Assembly (NCBI GenBank): GCA_009733715.1
Contig: WMKJ01000084.1
Span: 1-57,850 of the forward strand
Reading direction: 5' to 3'
DNA length: 57,850 bases
Source of the DNA: Herpomyces periplanetae
Taxonomy: Eukaryota > Ascomycota > Laboulbeniomycetes > Herpomycetales > Herpomycetaceae
Part shown: piece by piece, positions 9,899 to 22,064 of the stretch
How the letters are laid out: each line of letters starts with the position of its first letter
How positions within the stretch are numbered: position 1 is the stretch's first letter
The notes under the pieces: model-generated
Databases searched by the model: none
The model's input: only the letters and a program-made list of their open reading frames with translations
What the model was told of the DNA's origin: nothing
Translations under genes and position numbers: made by a program

Positions 9899-12800
9899 AT
9901 GACTTGCTCCTCATCGGATGAAGACATTCCTTTGGTACAAAGTTTTGCTTCTCGAGGTAAGTCTTCCTTTTTTAATTCCCTACTCATCCCTTTTCTCGTA
10001 CTCGTGCTGGTTTCACCTTCTTTGTTATCCAAAATGTTGATGTAGCTATTGAATAATTGATTGACTGGCTTTATTAACATTTTCCTATCAACGTTTTTCA
10101 TAGTGGAGAAAAATCGTCAATTAAACGTGAAAAGTTCGCAAAAATCATTCTCACAAAGTGATGTGAATGGAGTCAAAGGAAAGCATATTGCGGGAAGTAC
10201 GGCTAGTTCGCCTCGAATTCGGTCTGAGCGCTTATCGAATGGAGCGGTGGGACATGAGTCCAAGAAACCTGCGTCAAATAAATCATCACCCAATGGCCTG
10301 GTTAAAACTGGAAAGCGAAAACTCATTTCAGGCTTATCAAATGGTCAGGAGTGTACTAGTAATGGTGAGAACATGCCGGAAAAATCCGCCAAAGAATCAA
10401 TCAAACGAAGAAAAACGTCAGCATCACCGGCTACCATTAAAATAGAATCACCAGCACAACAAAGGTTAAAAAATTCCAAACCTACGCAGGCGGGCGTAGA
10501 ACCTGATAGTGACTCGGATATTGACTCATCAAGTCGAAATCGAAATTTCAAAACTATGTCAAATCATCGTAAAGTACAATCAACTCTTAGTGATGAGGAC
10601 GATCGACCCCTGCTACCGCGTAAAAGGGTGCAGGTGAAAACGGAATCAGGAAAAGTTAAGGTTAAGAGTAGCAGACCTAGTCAAACGCCCGAGAAAAAGT
10701 CCATGGTAAAGGTGGAAAGAGACAAGACACATGCTAAACTTAAGGCGGAAAAAAAGGATAGTGTAAAGGCAGAAGATGATGAGAGGGAGAAAGCAGAAGC
10801 TGAATTAGAAGAGGAAGATGATGATGAAGAATTCAAGTGGTGGAAAAATCCAATACAAGGAGATGGAATCAAGAAATGGACAACGTTGGAGCATAATGGA
10901 GTGGTATTTCCACCTCCATACCAACCATTACCAGATGATGTTCATTTAATTTACGATGGGGTTCCTGTTAAGTTACCCGTTGATGCAGAAGAGATAGCGG
11001 GGTTTTACGGGGCCATGCTTCATTCTACCGTTAACACACAAAATCCTACGTTCAACAAAAACTTTTTCGGAGATTTTATGGCAATGTTGAAGAAGGTTGG
11101 ACCGGCGATTAGCAAGGTTAACGGGAAATGTATAACGATTGAAGAGTTTGATAAGTGTGATTTTACAAATATTCATGCTCACTATGAAGCAGAACGTGAA
11201 CATAAAAGATCATTACCTCCAGCGGAGAAAAAAGCACTTAAAGCAGCCAAAGAAGCGGCGGAGGCACCGTATATGTATTGTTTCTGGGATGGAAGAAAGC
11301 AAAAAGTTGGAAATTTTAGAGTTGAACCACCAGGGTTATTTCGAGGACGTGGGGATCATCCTAAAACTGGCATGGTAAAAAAGCGAGTTATGCCAGAACA
11401 AATAACCATTAACATTGGCAAAGAAGCTAAAGTACCTGAACCACCAGCTAACCATCGCTGGAAAGAAGTCAAGCATGATCAGGAGGGAACATGGTTAGCA
11501 ATGTGGCAAGAAAACATTAACGGTAGCTACAAGTATGTGATGCTAGCAGCTAATTCGGACATTAAAGGTCAAAGTGACTTTAAAAAGTTTGAAAAAGCTC
11601 GAGAACTCAAGGTAAGTAAAGGATAAAAGTACAGAAATGATGATTTTAACACATTATTCAAGTCGCATATTGTGAAATCAAGAATGGAAAGGGTTTTATA
11701 TATAGGATGTAATATGGCTAACGAATTCAGAAACATATTGATCGAATACGCAAAGACTATACGCGAGATTTGAAGAGCGAATTAATGGCAGATCGACAAC
11801 GAGCAACAGCAGTTTATTTGATTGATAAATTTGCATTGAGAGCAGGCAACGAGAAGGGCGAAGATGAAGCGGATACAGTAGGATGTTGTTCATTAAAGTT
11901 TGAGCATGTTACACTGAAGCCTCCAAACCGGGTAATATTTGACTTTCTGGGTAAAGATAGTATACGATATTATGATGAAGTTGAAGTGGATACACAAGTG
12001 TTTAAGAATTTGAAGATATTTAAAAAACCTCCCAAAGGTGAAGGAGATGAAATATTTGATCGACTAACGACATCGGCATTAAATCGACATTTGGGAACGT
12101 ATATGCAGGGATTGACGGCCAAAGTATTTCGTACGTATAATGCATCGTGGACGATGGCGAGATTACTCTTGGAAATGCGACCAACGGGCTCCATACCAGA
12201 AAGAGTTAAAGAATATAATGATGCAAACCGAAAGGTGGCGATACTTTGCAATCATAAACGCACAGTTGCAGCAAGCCATTCTACGCAAATTGAAAGAATG
12301 CAAGAAAAGGTGAGTTTTTCCAGGATAGTATACCTTGTTTTCCTAGACGGAAAAGTGATATTATGCAGTTAAAATGGACCAATGAATGAATTAATGAATA
12401 CAGGTTAAAGGACTACGTTATCAACAATGGCGACTTAAGCAAATGATGCTTGTATTGGAGCCTAAACTCGTCAATGTTAAAGGTAAAGAATTTTTCGATC
12501 GACCGGAGGATTTAACGACCGAATGGATAGAGCAACATCAGGCAACGGTTATCGAAGAACAGCGGCAAAAGATCCGAAAGAAGTTTGAAAAGGAAAATGA
12601 AAAATTGTTAGCGGAAGGGGAGAAGATACAAGATACCGAAATTTTGGAACAACGTTTAGAAGCTGTTTGTGAACTTGAAGAACGATATTCCCGAGAGAAT
12701 GAAACGGGAAATATTGAAGTAGAAGGACGAAATCCCACTCTGGACAAGCTAGAAGCCAATATTGAGAAGTTCGATCAACGTATTGAGACGACTCGTTTAC

Positions 12801-13051
12801 AAATGCAAGATAAGGACGATAATAAAGAGGTGGCTTTGGGAACGTCCAAAATCGTAAGTTTTGCAGCTTCAAAACATTTCCCAATTGGGTAATTTGCGCT
12901 AACGGGTATGGCCCAGAACTATATTGATCCGCGACTCACCGTCGTGTTTTCCAAGCGATTTAACGTGCCAATTGAAAGGTTTTTTTCCAAAACGTTACGC
13001 GAAAAGTTTGACTGGGCTATTAAGTCGGTCGACGAGAATTGGGATTTTTAG
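9899..13051 (+). CDS. TOP1: DNA topoisomerase I (type IB)
   Basis: Exons 9899-9956, 10104-11611, 11731-12309, 12404-12853, 12917-13051; 909 aa. It nicks one strand through a 3'-phosphotyrosine link to relax supercoils in replication and transcription. After a Lys/Ser-rich acidic disordered N-terminus (about residues 20-270, basic NLS-like patches such as KRRKTSAS), the core starts at [20 protein letters not shown]. Catalytic elements are all present: Arg in [20 protein letters not shown], Lys/Arg region [11 protein letters not shown], His in ILCNHKR, and the tyrosine in LGTSKINYIDPR. A coiled-coil linker (Glu/Lys/Gln-rich, exon 4) separates core and C-terminal domain, as in the family. Introns 3 and 5 contain CTAAC branch sites (GCTAACG). 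Exon 1 encodes [19 protein letters not shown], like other fungal and animal starts. Confidence 0.97.
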
Positions 13052-13171
13052 CCTGGTAGCTAGGTCACATTGATTGTTTAGGTTGTTTGCACAATGTGTA
13101 GACTGGAGAATAGTGCCGCACCCCACGCTTTTTGTAACTTACACATAAACGCACATACATATATGCATACA

Positions 13172-13207
13172 CTCATGCTCATGCTCATGCTCACGCTCAC
13201 CCTCATC
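13172..13207. repeat. CTCATG-type hexanucleotide repeat
   Basis: Six tandem hexamers: three exact CTCATG, then CTCACG, CTCACC, CTCATC. It sits in the 168-bp gap between the convergent stop codons of TOP1 and the Rsc4-like gene, so it is probably in one or both 3' untranslated regions. Confidence 0.8.
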
Positions 13208-13219
13208 AATTCTATACAA

Positions 13220-15459
13220 TCAATACAAGTATACAAACAGAGTTCCCTTTTCCCGTGTAAGGCCTTCTGTAGCACTGAGTTCGGTGGGATCATGGCTCAG
13301 GGGAAGCGGGTTAGCAAGTTCACTATCCCCGGGATTATCGTGCGCAAAGACTTCAACGTCTACACGATTGACTGTACCGCTCTCACAGCGTACTTCGTAA
13401 ATGGGTCGTGAGGGATCTCCCGTTTCAGGGCGAGCTGGTTCAGCTACTCCCGTCGGGGCTCCAGCTGCCATCACCAAGGATTCCGTAACGGGCATACCGT
13501 TCAACGTAACAAACACCCGGCACGTTCGTCCCATTCGCGCAATAGGAATGTGTGGCATAATCTGTAGATAGTAGTGAGTCGCGGGAAGTACCAGAGTTGA
13601 CGAAAAGCTTGTATGCGTTGTTGATGCTGCTATTGACGTTGTGTAAAGCTTCGAAAGGCGCAATTGAGGATGCGTAAACAATGATATCCCGGCCAAAAGG
13701 GCTTCCGTTAACGCTGTAAATATTCTTGTCAATAATTATCTTCTCTTCCTCCGTACTCTACGCCAAACAACTTACGGGCTCCCCATTTTCGTAATCCCAC
13801 TTCATTCTCACCATGTCCATCATTCTCCATCATCGTTTGTGATGTCGGACCTGTTGTTGCACGAGCAACTATATCTGCTGTCGTCGTACCATCCACTTGA
13901 TCCACTTTATGCCTATCATCAACCGTTGATCTTGTTTCATTTGCCTCGTTTATATCTTCCTTCCCATTTTCCTTCTCTTTCGTCCTTGTTTCGCAGGTCC
14001 CCAGTTCGTTATCCTTGGTTACTCCATCGTTTCGCCCCAATTTACCGCCTGCTCCCAACATTCCATTCGTCGCATTGGTATTTCCTTTGGCTTGTGAACG
14101 AGTCTGTAAACTACTATTCTTCATCCCTCCTCTTTCATCTTTCATATCATTTCCACTCGCCTTTTTGTCCGGTAATTTATCAACTTTTCCATCTGTTCCC
14201 CCTCCCATCGTCATCCCCACAATCTTTGTTAATCCATACATATCTTTCTCAATCTTAAGCTTCACATGCTAAACTTACCCGTACTTAATTTAGTACCTTT
14301 TTTACCCTTATCACTTCCCTTCCCACGCTCTGTCGCTGAATTTTGATAACCTTGTGTCCCATTATTTCGCCCGATTGCAAGCCGTAACTTAATCGAAGGT
14401 TGTGGTCCAACTCGCAACTTTAACTTCTGAATTCCACGTACATCCTCTTCTCCACCTTTGGCTGCTGCTACTAAATCGTTAAAATGTCCTTCTAATGTAC
14501 CCGCTAGCTTGACAATTTCACTGCCGTCCTCATTATACTCCCGTGAGTTCTTCCATATCAAACTCATCTCCTCTTCAAACGCTTCCCATGTACTAAATAA
14601 TGTTACGCCTGATGCTGCATTGCGTCCTTGAATACCCCGTACTTTCTTTTGTACACTACGCAACGATGTTGGATGTTTAATGATCTGATAGTAATCTTGT
14701 AACTGCTTCGGCGGGAGATTTATAAATGGCCCGTACATCTCATATCCCGAACTACACCCTCTCCGTGCGATATTCCCCCCCTCTCGTGTTAGCCATGCTT
14801 CTGGTACAACATTAATAGTTTCTCCTTCACTCACTTTGCATCTTTGTACTTTATAAGCCATGAAATAATAAGCTCTTGAGCTTGCTGAAACGTTTTGCCT
14901 TTGAAATCCGGTAAATACCCAACTACGTCGTTATCCCCTGTCTCATCTTCTGCTAACAACTTATTAATATTGCCTCTTAACAATTAAAATATCAAAATCT
15001 ATCGTATTTCAATCTTACAATCCCTTTAATTTAATATGGAATGTAGAAAATTTTACCTGTTCTTGCATCTAATTTTTCAATGTTTACCGCCGGTCCATTA
15101 AGCCCCATGTTTCCACCTTTCTGTTTCGTCGTTATTCCCTTGGTCATCTGCGCCTTGTTGGGTATCTGCAACTTGTCCGCATTCTTGTTCTGCCCAGTCG
15201 TTAAGAGATCAGAATCCAATACTATTATCTGATATTCCGCCTTATCACTTACCGCAAATGCTACGGCCAATTTGCCAATTAAATCCGCATGATAATATAT
15301 CAATGATTGCCGATCATTGAAAGTTTTGGCATTTCGAACCAACAACATAAAATCTTCCAGTATCTCTTCTAAACTTGCGTACTTGCCCGCACGAATGTTT
15401 TTCTACGATAAAATTATCACTGTTAATATACACTTTCTTAATTCAAATATGTGCGCGCG

Positions 15460-15490
<31 letters not shown>

Positions 15491-16089
15491 GCATGCTTAC
15501 TTCTATCATGCATATCGCAATCGGTTGTTTCAGAATCTCGTAGTACTGAGGAAAAAGTTTCTAAACACGTATATGCGCATCCGTGTCCATGTAAAATTGT
15601 TAGAGCGCCGTTATACCTTTGTCATTTACACTCCACACCACGGAGCAGGTTAAACAAATTGTTGCGCAGTTAACACTTACACGATCGGGAAGATTTATAA
15701 ATTCTGTTGCAAGTAACAGTCCCCTGTATACACAAACACATGTAAATAAGTATTTATCACAACGAATACTTTCAAACACACGCAAGTCAAGAGTAGCCTT
15801 TTACTAACGATTTATCGCGATAATTGCGTATATACTGAACTAGCGCGTGACCAATCTCTTCTAAACTTTTGAACGTTTCATCCGATAAATCACTCGAAAA
15901 TTCCTGCTCAACTCATACGTTAACGAACTTAAACAAATCAAACCCAATCTCCTTCATTCATTAGCCCGTACAAGTAACCCATGGCTCACTCATCAACTAC
16001 TTACGTACCCGTGGTAATCGCATTTTTTTCGAAGCGCGTGAATTAGTCGGTAAAACGCTCACTGCTTTACGCTTTGCTCTCAACGCCAT
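13220..16089 (-). CDS. RSC4: Rsc4-like tandem bromodomain chromatin-remodelling subunit
   Basis: Nine exons in transcript order: 16089-16009, 15903-15809, 15723-15681, 15560-15501, 15402-15057, 14973-14835, 14751-14279, 14192-13776, 13713-13220; 715 aa, all phases consistent. Exon 1 encodes a basic start (MALRAKRKAVSVLPTNSR). Bromodomain 1 is spread over exons 2-5 (FINLPDRKLFPQYYEILKQ, then MLLVRNAKTFNDRQSLIYYHAD). Bromodomain 2 is in exon 7 (GPFINLPPKQLQDYYQIIKHP, STWEAFEEEMSLIWKNSREYNEDGS). Both contain the ZA-loop prolines, the PxxYY pattern and the acetyl-lysine-binding Asn region. A low-complexity linker and a C-terminal domain (TCRVFVTLNG, YEVRCESGTVNRVDVEVFA) follow. Tandem bromodomains with such a C-terminus fit Rsc4 of the RSC remodeller, which binds acetylated histone H3. 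A Rsc1/2 or polybromo relative is less likely because no BAH domain is visible. Confidence 0.88.
15449..15496. repeat. 48-bp alternating purine-pyrimidine (CG)n(CA)n tract in an intron
   Basis: An uninterrupted alternating purine-pyrimidine run: a GTGCGC start, a (GC)n block, an (AC)n block and a GCATGC end. It fills about half of the 98-nt intron between Rsc4-like exons 4 and 5. Such CG/CA runs are the classic Z-DNA-forming sequence and are length-unstable. Confidence 0.9.
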
Positions 16090-17162
16090 TGTAGCGTACG
16101 CGTGCCTACGTACGTACGTATAACCATGCGCGCCTGCGCGCGCACGCGCGTCAATTGACGCTTCGTTAAATCCTTTTTGTGTAAACCTATGCGCGTACCA
16201 GTCCTAACTGATATAACCCGTTATTCTCCTTCTATCATGCGCGCGCGCACACACCCGCGCTCAACTAGTCCTTTTTAAACGCTAGTCTATACTGTATTTT
16301 TTCACTGTATGCTATCCTTTTTCAGTATACAGTCCACTATATATACATTGAACTTTCTTCTGGCTCACTTCCAACTACGTGAAATTCAGCTTCCTTGTCC
16401 TTCGCACTTCAGTAATTCGTTATCAAATAACCTCTGCATGCCCGTGCTTTTACACGTTACTCATGCTATCGCCAATATATCTATTTTTTCTTACCGTAGT
16501 ATACACTATAATCTCCCGTTAACCAATTTCTCTCAAAGTAAATTCCAGAAATTTGTCCTTTAGTTTCTTCTGACTGAAAAAATTTGCTTTTTCTCTGCTT
16601 TGAAAAATCACCCTAGTAGGTAATAATTTTCAGTGTAAACTTTATAGTAAAAAATCACCACAATATATAATGCATAACACCTTTTCTTGATAATTCCGAT
16701 CGTGCAACTAGCCTGATAAATATCTTCAAAACAATCTTAAACTATCCATTATTCGTCTTCCATGCCATCATCTACCGTAAATTCCCCTTCCAACACACTT
16801 TGGTCTTATGCCGAGCATCACTCCTCACGTGCTCTCCCTCACCGCCACCTCTGCCACATTCATGGCGCATGCACTGTGGCGTCATCCCATGTGCACGTGC
16901 CGCTTCCCTATACACTGACGTCATATATTTTGAGCTATTTGGAGGAAAAATTAAGTTTCTGCTGCATTGAATTTGTATCCAAGGGTTTTTTACACTGTAA
17001 AATTATATGTGTAATTGAGGGTTTTTATTAAAACTAATTTATAAATACAGAATTTCAATAATGATTTGCCTTACAGGTCATTAGACTGAACAATGTGTAC
17101 CATAAACTTAGGATAAACCAGAGACTATTATAATACAACAACCTATTCATTGGGAAAAGTCT
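16090..17162. promoter_or_regulatory. Intergenic: Rsc4-like promoter and APE4 3' side
   Basis: No credible gene. Immediately upstream of the Rsc4-like start are further alternating purine-pyrimidine tracts: a TACG repeat at 16107-16122, a CG-rich run at 16125-16151 and another near 16237-16262. Two CACGTG boxes lie at 16826-16831 and 16894-16899. The part next to 17162 should contain the APE4 3' untranslated region. Confidence 0.55.
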
Positions 17163-18991
17163 CTAAAGATTTCCAGCTGCAAAACATCGATCAACCACTT
17201 CATAATGTCGTAAAAATGCTTCAAAAGTTTTAACACCAAGCCCGGGATCATTTCGACCTGTACATGCCCGTATTGAATGCATGCTTAACTGGGGTACACC
17301 AACGTCTATAGCTCGCATCCCAAGACCTGTGCTAAGCATTGGTCCAATAGTCCCACCAGATGGCATACCGTTTCGAATTTGAAAAATTTGCAAGGGAAGT
17401 CGTTCCTTTTCAGTACATTGTTGGAAAATGGATGTTGATATAGAATCAGTTGTCATATGCCCATTTGGATCGGCAGATACGGTAACACCCGTGTTCAGTT
17501 GAGGTATATGCTGTGGAAGATACTGATCCAAAAAGTTGGGATTGCCAGCATGAATAACATCGCTCGATACCAAAAAGGAATTTGCAAATGTACGACCAAT
17601 GACTGAAGCTGATTTATCACCGCTAAAGCTATCGACAATACGTTGCATGGTCAGTTCCATTAAATTCGAAGCAGCTCCCTGTTTTAAACGTGAACCAATT
17701 TCTTCATTATCGAAACATGCTACCATCCGCACAATTGATGAATCTTCAGGCCCGTTAGAATTCGTTATATTCATCAAAGCTTGCATAGCACACCAAGAGC
17801 ACAATTTGTCGTCAATTCTCCCAGCAAAGATCATGTCTTTGTTAAGTCCACCAACTTTTGCAGGTTCAAAATCAAAGAGTTCAAGTTCCCAATTGAGAAT
17901 TGAGTCTTCTGTTAACATAAATCATCCGTTTAGCGACAATTTGGTAATGTATTATCGTTATGTTACGAATAAAGTAAAACTTACGGCTTGTCAACTTAAG
18001 AGCATCCGAAATGGCTTTAATTAAATCTGGAGGTTGCGTTTGAACGAACGAAACGCCTTTACCGGATATTAGGGAGTTAGTCCGTACATTGGTCGTTTCA
18101 TTCGGCTCGGGATTGGAATTATTCACGCCAATAATTGGTACCATGTTAGTTTCTAGATCAAACGGACCTGCAGCTGCTTTACCGAAATGCGGGGCTAAAG
18201 TAGGAATACGTCCGACTAAATTTGATTAAACAAGTTAACCGAGTACATGGAGAGAGGGGAGAAAAAAAATACAGAAAATGAAGCTTACTAGGCCAATCAA
18301 GTTTAACAAGACGACTAGTGACTTTTCCGGTTGACTCCTTTACAATGACACGGCCACCGATTCCCAGATCTCGATCGAACCAAGTACTGTTCAATCCACC
18401 GGCATAGGGTGCAACACCTGTGTAGATATATTAGCATATACACAGGTAATCATGTTTAAATTATAAAACATAAGTCAAATGTATAGGGGATCATTTAACT
18501 TACCAAGTTGATAGTAACCGGATCGAGTTGAAATCTTCGATATAGGTTTTACTAATTAAATAATCCAATAAGTACGAATGGATGATAAAGGGTAAGCAAG
18601 CATGTATGATGCAAAAGAAGAGGTAAATAATTTGTTTAGGCGTACATTTAGCACACACGGCATCAACATGACCGGCAATAATGGCAAAACCGTTACCGGG
18701 TTGATATTCACTACCGATTTCAAACGAAACAATCGAACTCTCATTTCGTGTGATAAAATATTTGCCACCAGCAGAAAGATTCCAAGCATCACGTTCGTTT
18801 AACTCTTGATAACCCAGTGCTAAAAGTTTTTGAATGAAATAGTCAACGGCATGAAATACTGTGGGGTTATTTGAAATAAATGAAGTAAATTCATCGCCGT
18901 ATGCTTCGATGGCCTTATTTTCTGTGAATTGCGAAACGTTTGGTCCATTGAGCGATCGATTTACGAGCCATTCATCCGTAATTCTTCCCAT
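17163..18991 (-). CDS. APE4: Aspartyl aminopeptidase (M18 metallopeptidase)
   Basis: Exons in transcript order: 18991-18646, 18551-18504, 18417-18289, 18215-17985, 17908-17163; 499 aa, close to the family's 475-500. It removes N-terminal acidic residues from peptides in the cytosol or vacuole as a zinc-dependent dodecamer. Start ATG 18991 gives MGRITDEW; the frame is open further upstream but has no ATG. Conserved blocks: WNLSAGGKYFITRN, IIAGHVDAVCAK (metal His/Asp), STWFDRDLGIGGRVIVK, AGRIDDKLCSW (bridging Asp), CFDNEEIGSR (catalytic Glu and metal Glu), DVIHAGNPNFLD and VPQLSMHSIRA (C-terminal metal His). Odd points: the usual HTDSP is HVDAV here, and DNEEVGS is DNEEIGS. The gene is DNPEP in animals and Ape4 in yeast. 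It diverges from MRF1. Confidence 0.95.
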
Positions 18992-19519
18992 TCTTGCAAA
19001 AGAGTGTATAGGTTTAAAATGAAGGGAAATACACTTAAATGATGGACCTAACAAATCAAGGAGTGTAAAGTATACCCAAATAATGACGCGTAAATAATTA
19101 TAACTTTAAAATACTAATGGTTGATAAATGTTCAAGTCGAAAAATCACCCTCAATGGAATCTTGAAAGAATTAGACATCGTGAAACCTTTAAACTCGGCT
19201 TTCTTAAACGCTTGCATTGGTCACGTGCGCCATCACTGTCACGTGTGTTCCAAAGGTAAGTCGGAAGGTTTGCAAAAGCGATTGTGTCGAGTAACGCGTT
19301 TTAATTCCCTGATTCTCTGTTAATCTAGGTTAAATTGTTAACTGGGACATTCTACAGGCTTAAGAGTTAACGGTAAATTAGAAACGAGTGAATATGGCTT
19401 CATAAATTTTGGTGGGTTGTGAATGGGACGACATTTATACGGTGTGTACTTTAACCTTCACCGGTGGGTAATGTGATTGGGATGAGGAAGTCTGGTGAGG
19501 TTAAGGATACTTAATGATC
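18992..19519. promoter_or_regulatory. Divergent promoter APE4/MRF1 with twin GTCACGTG sites
   Basis: Two identical 8-mers GTCACGTG, with CACGTG cores at 19222-19227 and 19240-19245, lie in the 528-bp gap. They are spaced 18 bp start to start, nearly two helical turns. GTCACGTG is the preferred Cbf1-type site in yeasts. A 68-codon ATG frame at 19117-19323 overlaps them but has no recognisable content. Confidence 0.65.
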
Positions 19520-20989
19520 ATGTTAACTGCTAAGTGGATTCCTTCACTACAATGTAATGGGAGGAAAGGTATAGTCAAATTGTTGGATACAAAATGGCAA
19601 TATACAATATTATACGGTAAGTGAAATATATTATTTCCATGTTTAACCAATTTTCATAATACACTAACAAGCCAACAATCAAAAGATTTGGGTTACATGG
19701 GAAAGGGTGCTTCACGTAAATATAGTGGAAAGATTGATGATAAAGTGAGCCCTGGAATAACGTTGCCGAAACCTGTTTTATCCCGAGCTCGTCAACTAAA
19801 CGAAGAGTATGTAAAGCTAAAACGGCAACAGGCGGAACAATTCGATGCTAGAACGGCTAAAAGACTAGGCCAACTAGCACCCACGGTAAAATTATTACAG
19901 CGATGGGAAGAATTGAACGAAACAGTTAAATCTTTACATGATATTATGGTTGGGCCATGCGCAGAATTGCGACAGCTTGCGCTAGAGGAAGCTAATACAT
20001 TGGAAACTGAATTGAAAGTATGCAGTGAGGATTTAACGGATTCAATTATTCCAAAGCATGCGTGGGACTGTCTACCTTGCCTGATTGAAATTCGACCTGG
20101 CGTAGGGGGCTTAGAGGCAAGTTTGTTTGCGGGGGAGCTTGTACGCATGTACCAAGCTTATTGCATAAAGTATAGCTTGGATGCGAGGATAATTAAGCTA
20201 GAAGAGTGTAACATGGGGGGTGTAGACAATGGCGAGTCGGTGAACGGATCATCAAGTTGTATTCAAGAAGCAATAATACGAGTAAATAGTGGGGGATCTT
20301 ATGCTATGCTGAAATGTGAAGCAGGAGTGCACAGAGTCCAACGTGTACCAGAAACCGAGACAAAAGGTCGAACGCATACTAGTTGTGCAACAGTAGTTAT
20401 TTTGCCCTTACTCGAGGATACGGGGGTGGAGGCTCAACGTAGTGATGTGAACATTGATGAACGAAATGTCAAATGCGAAGTGATGCGGGCGCGTGGTGCG
20501 GGAGGGCAGCACGTTAATCGCACGGAATCAGCAGTACGCTTGACACATATTCCAACGGGTATAAGTGTTAGTATGCAAGATTCACGGTCACAGCATCGCA
20601 ATCGAGCTCTTGCGTGGCAAATTCTTCGAGCGCGAGTAGCTGAACGTGAAGAAGCAAATCGGAAAGCAGAAAAAGAGATATTACGACAAAACGTTTTGAA
20701 GAATTCACTATCACAAACGCTTAGCGCATCGCAAGCTAATCGAAGTAATGAGATATCAACGTCGATGACGCCTTCACTTGGATCGAGATCGGCAAAAATT
20801 CGAACTTATAATTGGTCAGCTCAACGAGTCACGGATCATCGAATTGGCAGTGCGTATACGATGCCGTTGACGGATGTTTTGAACGGAGGGGCGAGCTTGA
20901 ATTCACTTATGAAAGCGTGTCGACAGATGTATAAGCAAGCGCAAATTGACGAAATGAATGAAACGGGAGATATGGGGGACAGGGATTGA
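19520..20989 (+). CDS. MRF1: Mitochondrial peptide chain release factor 1
   Basis: Exons 19520-19616 and 19686-20989; 466 aa. It recognises UAA/UAG on mitochondrial ribosomes and triggers peptide release. Exon 1 encodes 32 residues rich in Lys/Arg/hydroxyl/Trp (MLTAKWIPSLQCNGRKGIV), consistent with a mitochondrial presequence. The 69-nt intron has a CACTAAC branch site. Domain 2 holds the GGQ motif (RARGAGGQHVNRTESAVRL) and before it CEAGVHRVQRVPETETKGR, both diagnostic of class I release factors. Intact tRNA-mimic core follows (DSRSQHRNRALAWQILRAR). An N-terminal helical bundle carries EIRPGVGGLEASLFAGEL. ICT1/mtRF-R type is excluded because the full domain 1-2-3 architecture is present. Its 3' end faces SmG across 189 bp. 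Confidence 0.95.
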
Positions 20990-21178
20990 TAGATTAAGCA
21001 AACGAGTGAGAAGAATAGTGAAAGGGTGTAAGAACGATGGGAAAGTAATCCGTAGGCTGAAGGGTAAGCAAGGTTTATAAGGGAGGGATTGACGAGTGGG
21101 TGAGTGTATTTAGGATAATATTGAAGTATATTAATGGACGCATTGGCAAGCTTGAATGGGAGAAGGGTAAAGCGCAAC

Positions 21179-21702
21179 TCAGCGAGGTTGGCGATCATCA
21201 TTTCCAACGCGCTCCAAGGCCTAGAAGAAGGAAAAGTGAGAAGGTAGCACTGGAGTGAATAGAAAGAGTTTTTGTATATAAGGTACCTCTAGCATAACGA
21301 CGGAATTTCCACGAATGGCCACCATACCGAGGCGTTTCTTTTCACCGTCTGGTTTTTCCTCGATAGCATCATCGAGAACAATGTTTAGGAAAACCTGTTT
21401 AGGCCAAAAAGGTGCAGGGTAAGCGTTGTGCAAGCGAAGTAAATTGGCCGAAGTAGCAACGAAATTAGTAAATGAAGGGTAATAAAACGTACATCGTAAC
21501 CGCGTAAGACTCCGATAACTTGACGACTTCCATTCATTTGGACGAAAAGCCGCTTATCGAGATACTGTACGAGGAGCGGTAAAGAGTAAGTTGGGCGCAC
21601 ACAAGTTAACAAAATGATCAAATAAGGATAAATTTTGGGTAGGACGGTGAAACAGATTGGAATTAAATTTACCTTTTTAAGTTCAGGTTGAGCCTGGGGC
21701 AT
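21179..21702 (-). CDS. SNRPG: Small nuclear ribonucleoprotein Sm G
   Basis: Exons in transcript order: 21702-21673, 21564-21493, 21394-21287, 21220-21179; 83 aa, all phase 0. SmG is one of seven proteins of the Sm ring on U1, U2, U4 and U5 snRNAs. The first exon gives MPQAQPELKK, exon 2 carries Sm1 (YLDKRLFVQMNGSRQVIGVL then RGYD), exon 3 carries Sm2 (GMVAIRGNSVVMLE), and the last exon ends ALERVGNDDRQPR. Residues IRGNS and the ALERV tail separate SmG from other Sm/LSm proteins such as LSm7. Three introns in an 83-codon gene is high. It diverges from NTR2 over 362 bp. Confidence 0.96.
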
Positions 21703-22064
21703 AGCTAACAAAGGCAAAAGTGTGGGAAGTGTAAATGAGACAATTGAAAAGGATTAAGTTGAACAAGGGAAAAAAGAGGGATGAAAAGAATGAAGCCGAA
21801 GCATTTTAATTGTGTTGCAAGGCGAAATTTATCGTGGAAAATCTCGCGAGGGTGCTTAGGTAATTGGAGAGGGGGGGCTAAGCGTGGGATGGGTTGGGGG
21901 AATTTTGCGGAGGAAGGGGGAAAAGTAAAGGATTAAAATAGATATGAACGATTTGCTAGGATTGTGTGAAGTTAGTGAAAAGGTCAGTGTGATAATTTAA
22001 CATATTCGAGCGAAGTCACGGAAACTAGGTCTAACACGACTGGATGGCGAAGTTATAAGGCAAG
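21703..22064. promoter_or_regulatory. 362-bp divergent promoter of SmG and NTR2
   Basis: Purine-rich on the plus strand with no gene. A TCTCGCGAG near-palindrome lies at 21842-21850. The region must initiate both genes if each has its own promoter; no TATA-like element stands out. Confidence 0.5.

Noticed and set aside
16762-17031. 89-codon frame downstream of APE4
   Set aside because: No recognisable content; overlaps likely untranslated region and CACGTG boxes.
19117-19323. 68-codon ATG frame between APE4 and MRF1
   Set aside because: Lies in the shared promoter over the twin GTCACGTG sites; no recognisable motif despite several Cys/His residues.
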